Of a DNA stretch of 64,000 bases, positions 58,071 through 64,000 are shown one piece after another. Source of the stretch: Streptomyces hygroscopicus (GTDB lineage Bacteria > Actinomycetota > Actinomycetes > Streptomycetales > Streptomycetaceae). The notes below the pieces were generated by a model. It saw nothing but the letters and a program-made list of their open reading frames with translations. It was not told the origin of the DNA and did not search any database. A program made the translations under genes and the position numbers. Each line of letters starts with the position of its first letter. Within the stretch, counting starts at the first letter, position 1. The stretch lies in assembly GCF_026168105.1 (NCBI RefSeq), contig NZ_LBMW01000011.1, forward strand, positions 62,001 through 126,000, written 5' to 3'.

Positions 58071-58853
58071 TCACCCCTCGCCGCGCGTGTACCGGCGGAC
58101 GGCGAGCGGCAGGAACACCGCGATGAGCGCCGCGCTCCACGCCAGGGCCCCGGCGACGGGATGGGCCACCGGCCAGGCGGCTCCCCGGGGCACGGGCGCC
58201 TTCCCGAAGAGGTCCCGCAGGGCGGTGGTCACCGCGCTGATCGGGTTCCACTCGGCGAGCGTGCGCAGCCAGCCCGGGAGGTTCCCCGTCGGGATGTACG
58301 CGTTGGACAGCAGCGGCAGGACGAAGGTCGCGCCGCCGAGCTGCCCTGCGGCGTCCTCGCTCCGGGTGAGCAGCCCGAGGAAGATCCCGATCCAGGTGCA
58401 CGCGAACCGGAACAGAAGCAGGAGACCCATGGCGCCCGCCGCTTCGGGCACCGTCCCCTCGACCCGCCATCCCACCGCAAGCCCGACCAGCAGCAATGGC
58501 ACCGTCCCGGCGGCGGTGACGACGAGGTCGGCCGCAGCCTGGCCGAGCGGGACGGCCGTCCGGCTCACCGGCAGTGAGCGGAAGCGGTCCATCACGCCCC
58601 GGTGGGAGTCCGCGGCCGCCTGGAACATCCCGGTCATGATCCCGCCCGCGGCCGTCGCCGCCAGCAGCCCCGGCACCAGGAAGCTCCGGTACTCCTTGCC
58701 CGGCACGGCGAGCGCACTGCCGAAGACGTACCCGAAGAACAGCAGCATCGTGATCGGCATGGTCTGGGTCAGGATCGCGAGGCCCGGGTTGTTCCGGACC
58801 CGGCGCAGTTGCCGGCCCACCATCGCGGTGCCGTCGTACGCCCATGTGCTCAT
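58071..58853 (-). CDS. ABC-2 type transporter permease (DrrB-like)
   Basis: A 260-aa integral membrane protein with six predicted helices. It begins STWAYDGTAMVGRQLRRVRNNPG, typical of DrrB-type permeases, and includes LLFFGYVFGSAL and the LSNAYIPTGNLPGWLRTLAEWNPIS signature of ABC-2 exporters. With the ATP-binding protein it should export a hydrophobic drug or metabolite. It overlaps the ATPase gene by 4 nt. Confidence 0.92.
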   Translation of the reverse strand: MSTWAYDGTAMVGRQLRRVRNNPGLAILTQTMPITMLLFFGYVFGSALAVPGKEYRSFLVPGLLAATAAGGIMTGMFQAAADSHRGVMDRFRSLPVSRTAVPLGQAAADLVVTAAGTVPLLLVGLAVGWRVEGTVPEAAGAMGLLLLFRFACTWIGIFLGLLTRSEDAAGQLGGATFVLPLLSNAYIPTGNLPGWLRTLAEWNPISAVTTALRDLFGKAPVPRGAAWPVAHPVAGALAWSAALIAVFLPLAVRRYTRGEG

Positions 58854-59806
58854 GCCGCCGGCTCCTTGCTGTCGGCCAAGTGGCCCGTCAGCCGCAGGAA
58901 GACGTCGTCTAGGCTCGGTGGCCGCAGGCTCGCGTCGAGCAACGGCACGCCCGCCGCGTCGAGTTCGCGCACCAGGCGCGGAAGGGTGAGCGTGGGATCC
59001 GTGGTGACCGCCCCCACGGCGTTGCGCTCGCGGTCGAGGGACGGCTCGGCGCCGGTGAGCCGGTCCAGGACGCCCGCCGCTTTCACCAGCAGGTCCGTGT
59101 CGGCGACGACGGCCTCGGCGTACGACCCGATGAGCGCCTTGAGGTGGGACGGAGATCCCGTGTGGGCCACCCGGCCCCGGTCGACGAGGGCGATGTCGTC
59201 GGCGAGCCGGTCGGCCTCCTCCAGGTACTGCGTGGTCAGCAGGACGGTCGTGCCCTGCTCCTTGACGGCGCGCACGGCCTCCCAGATCTGCTTGCGGCTC
59301 GCCGGGTCGAGGCCCGTGGTGGGCTCGTCGAGGAACAGCACGTCGGGGCGGCGGAGCAGGCCGGCCGCGAGGTCGAGACGGCGTCGCATGCCGCCCGAGT
59401 AGGTGGACGCGGGCCGGTCGGCGGCCTCGGTGAGACCGAATCGGTCCAACAGCTCAGCGGCGCGCGCCGCCGCGTCCCGGATCCTGTGCAGCCGGGCGAA
59501 CAGCCGCAGGTTCTGACGTCCGGTGAGGTCTCCGTCGACCGACGCGTACTGCCCGGTGACGCCGATCCTGCGGCGTACGCCCGCGGGGTCCCGCACCAGA
59601 TCGTGCCCCGCGATCCGGGCCGAGCCCGCATCGGGCCGCAGCAGTGTCGTCAGCAGCCGTACCGCCGTGGTCTTGCCCGCGCCGTTGGGCCCGAGAACCC
59701 CGCAGACCGTGCCTTGCGGCACCGCCAGGTCCAGCCCCTGGACGGCCCGGACCGTCCCGAACCGCTTCGCCAGCCCCTCACTAAGTACAGCGTACGTAGT
59801 TGTCAT
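58850..59806 (-). CDS. ABC transporter ATP-binding protein (DrrA-like)
   Basis: A 318-aa ATPase. Walker A is GPNGAGKTTAVRLL, the signature YSGGMRRRLDLAAGLL (Y for L), Walker B DVLFLDEPTTGLDP, and the H-loop LLTTQYLEEAD. The C-terminal extension (about 225-318) ends in SLDDVFLRLTG, as in DrrA-type exporters. ATG 59806 (MTTTYAVLSEGLAKRF) is chosen. The first codons overlap one copy of a 21-bp operator, so the divergent TetR protein should block its transcription. Confidence 0.94.
   Translation of the reverse strand: MTTTYAVLSEGLAKRFGTVRAVQGLDLAVPQGTVCGVLGPNGAGKTTAVRLLTTLLRPDAGSARIAGHDLVRDPAGVRRRIGVTGQYASVDGDLTGRQNLRLFARLHRIRDAAARAAELLDRFGLTEAADRPASTYSGGMRRRLDLAAGLLRRPDVLFLDEPTTGLDPASRKQIWEAVRAVKEQGTTVLLTTQYLEEADRLADDIALVDRGRVAHTGSPSHLKALIGSYAEAVVADTDLLVKAAGVLDRLTGAEPSLDRERNAVGAVTTDPTLTLPRLVRELDAAGVPLLDASLRPPSLDDVFLRLTGHLADSKEPAA
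59780..59800. promoter_or_regulatory. TetR operator copy A
   Basis: A 21-bp imperfect inverted repeat (arms ACTAAGTAC and GTACGTAGT, spacer AGC) overlaps the first codons of the ABC ATPase gene. Confidence 0.8.
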
Positions 59807-59822
59807 GGGTCGACCATAGCGC

Positions 59823-59843
59823 ACTACGTACGGCGTACGTAAC
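59823..59843. promoter_or_regulatory. TetR operator copy B
   Basis: A second 21-bp copy (arms ACTACGTAC and GTACGTAAC, spacer GGC), centred 43 bp from copy A, lies between the ABC operon and the TetR gene. Confidence 0.82.
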
Positions 59844-59869
59844 TAGGATGGTGGTCGAGGTGATGAGCG

Positions 59870-60583
59870 ATGGCGGGCCGAGCGGCCGAACCCGAAGTGA
59901 TCTGGGCGCGCCCCGAGCGCATGGGCCGTGGTCCCAAACCGGCGTTCAGCCGTGCCGACATCGCCGCCGCCGCGGTACGGATCGCCGACGCCGACGGGCT
60001 CGAAGCGGTCTCGATGCGGCGCGTGGCGGGCGAGCTGGGCTGCGGCACGATGTCGCTCTACAACTACGTCCCCCGCAAGGAGGACCTGTACGAGCTGATG
60101 GTCGACGCCGTCAGCGGCGAGCACGAACTGTGGGAACCCTCGGGTGACTGGCGCGCCGACATGCTGCGGGTGGCGCGCCAGACCCGCGCCCTCATGCACC
60201 GCCACCCCTGGCTTCCGCGCCTGATGTCGGGGATCTACGGCTTCAGCCCCAACGCCCTGCGGTACGTCGAGCACTGCCTCGTCTGCCTGGACCCTCTCGA
60301 GGTGCCCAACGGCGCGAAGATGGAGCTGGTCGCGATGCTCAACAGCGTGGTGACCATGTACGTGGCCAATGAGCTGGCCACCGCCGAGCGGGCCCGGTCG
60401 CTGCCCTGGTCCGAGGAGCAGGAGAGTGCGGTGCGGATCGCGTATCTCGCCGGCCGCATGGCCACGGGCCGGTACCCGCGGATGGCCGCCGTCTTTTCCG
60501 AGGCTCCGGGGCCGGTCGATCCGGAGGCGGCGTTCGGGCGGATGTTGTGGCGGCTGCTGGACGGGTTCGAGCCCAAGAGCTAG
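59870..60583 (+). CDS. TetR-family regulator of the adjacent exporter
   Basis: A 237-aa repressor. The helix-turn-helix (about 28-75) has FSRADIAAAAVRIADADGLEAVSMRRVAGELGCG in consecutive motifs and TMSLYNYVPRKEDLYELM. The C-terminal part is a TetR_C_1-like ligand-binding domain. ATG 59870 follows GAGGTGA. It is divergent from the DrrAB-type genes with two matching operators between them, so it should repress the exporter and itself until an exported compound binds. Confidence 0.94.
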   Translation: MAGRAAEPEVIWARPERMGRGPKPAFSRADIAAAAVRIADADGLEAVSMRRVAGELGCGTMSLYNYVPRKEDLYELMVDAVSGEHELWEPSGDWRADMLRVARQTRALMHRHPWLPRLMSGIYGFSPNALRYVEHCLVCLDPLEVPNGAKMELVAMLNSVVTMYVANELATAERARSLPWSEEQESAVRIAYLAGRMATGRYPRMAAVFSEAPGPVDPEAAFGRMLWRLLDGFEPKS

Positions 60584-61755
60584 ATCAGCGCAAACTGGCC
60601 CTCCGGGCCTTCCTCGTGATGGTCCAGCACCGACGCGGGCCGTCGTGCCGCCGCCTCCACCGGCAGTACGCCCGCCTTGCGCAGTTCGGTGGTCGTGAGG
60701 GGGGCGGCCACCTCCAGATCCGACTGCTGCGGCCGCAGTTCCGCGAGGAGAGCGAGCACCGTGACCAGCTCCAGCAGCTCGGACGTCCAGGTCTGCCGCC
60801 AGGCGGCCGGACGGATCGCCTCCAGCGTGCCGGGCGGGGGCTCGGCGGTCCGGGCCGCGAACCACTGTTCCAGGACGCGCACTCCGTCCACCTCGAAGTC
60901 CCAGGCCTGGGGCGGCACCGGGGAGATGCGGCCCTCACCGAGGTGGAGGGCCTCCTCGTCACGGTCGTAGTGCAGCGTCAGCGGGCGTGCGGGCAGAGGG
61001 GCGCGGACATAGGGGCGGCGGCCGCCGGGAAGCCTGGGGCGTTCGCCGTCGCGGCGCATCAGCCAGAGCATGCGGCGGCCCAGCTCGACGCCCCGCGCCC
61101 AGACGCCGGTGTCCTCGGTGAGCGGGACGACGAGGCCCTCGGGGCCGGGGCGTGCCGCCGCCGCACTCCAGGCGAGGACGTCCAAGGGGGCGGGGGTCGG
61201 CCCCAGACGCTCGCCCAGGTGCTCCAACAGGCCGGGCGCCAGGTTGGGTTCCTCGCCGCCGGGGCGCCGGTACAGCGGGCGGATGCGCCCGGCGCGCAGC
61301 ACGGGCAGCAGGGAGGTCGCGAGCAGCGGGGGACCGGAGGAGCCGGGGGCGGCGGCCGTCTCCACGGCGAAGATCTGGTGCTCGTCGGCCACGCGCCACA
61401 CCTCGGGCCGTGCGACGTCGAGCAGGCGGTGGTCGGGGATGAGCCACTGTTCGTCGAAGGGCGCCCGCAGCACGCGCACCGGCTCCGGGCACGGGCCCGA
61501 GGCGCGGACCAGCTTCTCCGTGCCGCTGGACTGCCCGGGCAGCTGACCGACCGCCGAGTGCAGGGTGCGTGAGCGCGTCGGCTCGAACAGCGTCTCCCGG
61601 TCGGGCCCTTCGGCCTTCACGAGGGCGTCCCAGCGCGCCCTCAGCGAGGCGGCGTCGGGCCCCGCCGGCCAGGCGCGGCCCGGCCGCAGGGATGGGACGG
61701 ACCACGGCATGAGGTCCGCGAGCAGCGGAGCGTCGTCGTGCGTCACGGTGGGCAT
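60580..61755 (-). CDS. Stand-alone type ISP R-M specificity-domain-like protein
   Basis: A 391-aa protein resembling the C-terminal specificity domain of type ISP (LlaBIII-like) restriction-modification enzymes. Segments are DAPLLADLMPWSVPSLRPGRAW, LFEPTRSRTLHSAVGQLPG, RVLRAPFDEQWLIPDHRLLD and RIRPLYRRPGGEEPNLAPGLL. It lacks helicase and methyltransferase motifs, so it cannot restrict or modify DNA alone. Similar stand-alone proteins occur across Streptomyces, as I recall. Role unknown. It overlaps the TetR stop by 4 nt, convergently. Confidence 0.78.
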   Translation of the reverse strand: MPTVTHDDAPLLADLMPWSVPSLRPGRAWPAGPDAASLRARWDALVKAEGPDRETLFEPTRSRTLHSAVGQLPGQSSGTEKLVRASGPCPEPVRVLRAPFDEQWLIPDHRLLDVARPEVWRVADEHQIFAVETAAAPGSSGPPLLATSLLPVLRAGRIRPLYRRPGGEEPNLAPGLLEHLGERLGPTPAPLDVLAWSAAAARPGPEGLVVPLTEDTGVWARGVELGRRMLWLMRRDGERPRLPGGRRPYVRAPLPARPLTLHYDRDEEALHLGEGRISPVPPQAWDFEVDGVRVLEQWFAARTAEPPPGTLEAIRPAAWRQTWTSELLELVTVLALLAELRPQQSDLEVAAPLTTTELRKAGVLPVEAAARRPASVLDHHEEGPEGQFALI

Positions 61756-61767
61756 CGTACGACGTGG

Positions 61768-62517
61768 TCAGGTGGCGTCGAGGGTGACCGTGAACGAGAA
61801 GCGGTCCCCGCGGTAGTGGATCACCGCCACGTCGAGGGGGCGCCCGCCGGTGTCATAGGTGACGCCCGTGTAGCGCAGGATGGGGCTGAGCAGCGGGACG
61901 TGCAGCAGCCGCGCCGTCTCCGGGTCCGCGAGCCGGGCCTCCACCGTGTCCGTGATACGGCTGATGTCCGCGCCCACGACGTCTCGCAGCACCTTCGTCA
62001 TCGGCCAGCGGACCAGGTCGTCCAGGTCGATCCGGTCGGCCAGTTCGGGACGGACGTAGTTGAGGGCGTGGTTGGTGGGCTCGTCCGTCTTCTCGTCGCT
62101 GCGCAGCCGGTGGTACGTCGCCACCTCCTCGAGATCCGGGAAGTGCTCGGCGAGTTCGGCCGGCACCCGCACCGTGCCATGGTGCAGCAGCTCGGTCGTC
62201 ATACCGGACTGCTGGGCCACGATCGCGTCCACCGAGCCCAGCAGACGGACCGGAGCGCCCCTTCGCGCACTGGGCTCGATGAACGTGCCGCGCCGGCGGT
62301 GGCGCGAGATCAGCCCCTCGTCCTCCAGCTCCTTCAGCGCCTGCCGCATGGTCAGCACGCTCACCCCGTAGTGCGCCGCCAGTTGCTCCTCGGTGGGCAG
62401 CCGCAGCGGATCCCGGGGCGAACGGCCGAGTATCGAGGCACGCAGCGACTGCGACACCTGGTACCAGAGCGGCAGCTTGCGGTTCAGGACGATCGAGTCG
62501 GGGGCGAAGGAGGTCAC
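61768..62517 (-). CDS. GntR/UTRA (HutC-type) regulator
   Basis: A 249-aa regulator. The winged helix (about 14-80) includes [19 protein letters not shown] and [41 protein letters not shown]. The UTRA effector domain (about 100-245) includes [21 protein letters not shown] and ends [19 protein letters not shown] 62517 overlaps the hmgA stop by 4 nt. Its position as the second gene of the hmgA operon suggests it senses a tyrosine-catabolism intermediate; that is inference. Confidence 0.92.
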   Translation of the reverse strand: MTSFAPDSIVLNRKLPLWYQVSQSLRASILGRSPRDPLRLPTEEQLAAHYGVSVLTMRQALKELEDEGLISRHRRRGTFIEPSARRGAPVRLLGSVDAIVAQQSGMTTELLHHGTVRVPAELAEHFPDLEEVATYHRLRSDEKTDEPTNHALNYVRPELADRIDLDDLVRWPMTKVLRDVVGADISRITDTVEARLADPETARLLHVPLLSPILRYTGVTYDTGGRPLDVAVIHYRGDRFSFTVTLDAT

Positions 62518-63884
62518 GGCCTATCCGTACCTGTCCCCGGCGACGGGTGCAACGGGCGGAAGTGGCGCTCGAGACCCCGCCACACATCGTCGTACCCGTG
62601 TTGCAGGTGCTCCGCGTGCGCCGCCTGCGGGGTCAGCGTCATGGGCCAGCGCGTCTCGAACATGAACGCCAGCCCGTCGTCCACCTTGTGCGGCCGCAGT
62701 TCGGCGGTGCTCGCCCGCTCGAACGTCTCCTGGTCCGGACCGTGCGCCGACATCATGTTGTGCAGCGAGCCGCCGCCCGGCACGAAGCCCTCCGCCTTGG
62801 CGTCGTACGCGCCCTCGATCAGGCCCATGTACTCGCTCATCACGTTCCGGTGGAAGTACGGCGGCCGGAACGTGTCCTCGCCCACCAGCCAGCGCGGCGC
62901 GAACACCACGAAGTCGACGCCCGCCAGCCCGGGGGTGTCGCTCGGCGAGGTCAGCACCGTGAAGATCGACGGATCCGGGTGGTCGTAGCTGATGCTGCCG
63001 ATCACATTGAAGCGCCGCAGGTCATAGACGTACGGCACATGGTTTCCGTGCCAGGCGACGACATCGAGCGGCGAGTGGTCGTAGGTCGCCGTCCAGAGGT
63101 TGCCGCAGAACTTGTTCACCACCTCGACGGGGCCCTCGACGTCCTCGTACGCGGCGACCGGGGCCCGGAAGTCCCGTGCGTTCGCCAGGCCGTTGGCGCC
63201 GATCGGGCCGAGGTCGGGGAGCTGGAAGGGGGCGCCGAAGTTCTCGCAGACATAACCGCGGGCCGTCGGGGTCTGCCCGCCGTCCGATGCGGTGTCGAGC
63301 AGCTCCACACGGAAGCGCACCCCACGGGGGATCAGCGCCATATGGCCGGGCTCCACATGCAGCAGCCCGAACTCGGTGCGCAGCAGCAGCCCGCCGCGCT
63401 CCGGGACGATCAGCAGCTCGCCGTCCGCGTCGCTGAAGACACGGTCCATGGAGGCGTTGGCGTGGTAGAGGTGCACGGCCATGCCGGTGCGCTGGGTGGC
63501 GTCGCCGTTGCCGCCGAGGGTCCACAGGCCGCCGAGGAAGTCCGTCCCGGCCGCCGGCGCGGGCAGCGGATTCCACCGCAGCCGGTTGGGGTCGGGCACC
63601 GTCTCCGTGAACGGCGTGGAGCGGATCGTGCCGTTGTCCGTGCGGGTGAACTGAGGGTGTGCCGCCGAAGGGCGGATCCGGTAGAGCCACGAACGGCGAT
63701 TGTGCGCCCGGGGCTCGGTGAACGCCGTCCCGCTCAGCTGCTCCGCGTACAGCCCGAGCGGTGCGCGCTGGGGCGAGTTGCGGCCCTCGGGCAGCGCGCC
63801 CGGGACCGCTTCCGAGCTGTGCTCGTTGCCGAAACCGGAGAGATAGGACAGTCCCTCGGCGATCTTCCTCGCGTCCCCGTACAT
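62514..63884 (-). CDS. hmgA: Homogentisate 1,2-dioxygenase
   Basis: A 456-aa enzyme of the tyrosine/phenylalanine catabolic pathway; it opens the ring of homogentisate to maleylacetoacetate using Fe(II) and O2. Diagnostic segments are [50 protein letters not shown], and the iron-ligand region [27 protein letters not shown] with [17 protein letters not shown] 63884 is preferred (GGGAG upstream; the codon before it is GTG). It is co-transcribed with the GntR/UTRA gene. Confidence 0.96.
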   Translation of the reverse strand: MYGDARKIAEGLSYLSGFGNEHSSEAVPGALPEGRNSPQRAPLGLYAEQLSGTAFTEPRAHNRRSWLYRIRPSAAHPQFTRTDNGTIRSTPFTETVPDPNRLRWNPLPAPAAGTDFLGGLWTLGGNGDATQRTGMAVHLYHANASMDRVFSDADGELLIVPERGGLLLRTEFGLLHVEPGHMALIPRGVRFRVELLDTASDGGQTPTARGYVCENFGAPFQLPDLGPIGANGLANARDFRAPVAAYEDVEGPVEVVNKFCGNLWTATYDHSPLDVVAWHGNHVPYVYDLRRFNVIGSISYDHPDPSIFTVLTSPSDTPGLAGVDFVVFAPRWLVGEDTFRPPYFHRNVMSEYMGLIEGAYDAKAEGFVPGGGSLHNMMSAHGPDQETFERASTAELRPHKVDDGLAFMFETRWPMTLTPQAAHAEHLQHGYDDVWRGLERHFRPLHPSPGTGTDRP

Positions 63885-63902
63885 CACCGCTCCCTTGTCA
63901 CT

Positions 63903-63928
63903 GATTCCTATGCATCACCGTAGGATTC
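63903..63928. promoter_or_regulatory. Inverted repeat upstream of hmgA
   Basis: GATTCCTA (63903-63910) and TAGGATTC (63921-63928) are imperfect inverted arms around 10 bp, 19-44 nt upstream of the hmgA start. This is a candidate site for the GntR regulator. Nothing else was found to the window end. Confidence 0.35.
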
Positions 63929-64000
63929 GGGGCGCTGCTGCGCAAGGGGGGAGCACGGCGCGGAGGGCGACCGGCCGGGGCCGCCTCGGCGAGAACCAGA

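Overview
The window reads as a stretch of a Streptomyces (or very close actinomycete) linear chromosome. The DNA is very GC-rich, coding sequence shows strong third-position GC, GTG and TTG starts are common, and the gene content is typical: streptogrisin proteases, Hanks-type kinases, ECF sigma/anti-sigma pairs, secreted lipases, an AA10 lytic polysaccharide monooxygenase and several Streptomyces-type small conserved proteins. No rRNA, tRNA, CRISPR array, insertion sequence or replication origin was recognised.

Layout. (1) 1-6.8 kb: the end of an FAD/NAD(P)-binding protein, a decayed luciferase-like monooxygenase, a DUF1684 protein, two streptogrisins (sprB-like and sprD-like) flanking a slipin/band-7 protein, and an ECF sigma/zinc anti-sigma pair. 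(2) 6.8-18.9 kb: a hypoxia/dormancy-type stress island. It holds an ABC exporter-kinase operon preceded by a 49-aa His/Arg/Asp-rich peptide, three universal stress proteins, an Acg-like nitroreductase, DUF1918, a nicotinate phosphoribosyltransferase, a CBS-BON protein and an APH-AAA fusion. This gene set matches the Mycobacterium tuberculosis DosR regulon member by member. Its intergenic regions carry a recurring GGGCC-N4-GG(C/T)CC dyad that could be the shared operator. A zinc alcohol dehydrogenase at 27 kb may belong to the same regulon.

(3) 18.9-23.4 kb: a mutasome operon, dnaE2 followed by an ImuB-like Y-family protein lacking catalytic acidic residues, behind a near-consensus LexA box. 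(4) 23.7-26.5 kb: a complete class I P450 system (ferredoxin, ferredoxin reductase, P450). (5) 27-38.4 kb: mixed chromosomal genes, including ADH, a cupin divergent from a MarR regulator with paired operators, a secreted lipase with a Crp-like site, a sortase-tagged LPMO, acetyltransferases, DUF402, DUF72, an AAA protein and a GH39-like glycosidase.

(6) 38.4-46.7 kb: an exopolysaccharide-type cluster on the minus strand: two GT2 glycosyltransferases, a polysaccharide deacetylase, a 1247-aa flippase/GT-C-like fusion, a BcsL/FemAB-like acyltransferase and a small membrane protein; the GH39 gene lies next to it. (7) 46.9-49.4 kb: a secreted GDSL esterase convergent with a membrane Ser/Thr kinase. 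(8) 49.4-56.4 kb: a DUF4331-TPR-NicO/RcnA nickel/cobalt exporter operon divergent from a SigK-like sigma factor and an RskA-like anti-sigma factor. (9) 56.5-64 kb: an 89-aa conserved protein, a CoA transferase, a DrrAB-type exporter divergent from its TetR regulator with two 21-bp operators, a stand-alone type ISP specificity-domain protein, and homogentisate dioxygenase with a GntR/UTRA regulator.

All product names come from recognising sequence families by eye; no database search was run. Coordinates are from the supplied sequence. Start codons were chosen from visible ribosome binding sites where possible.
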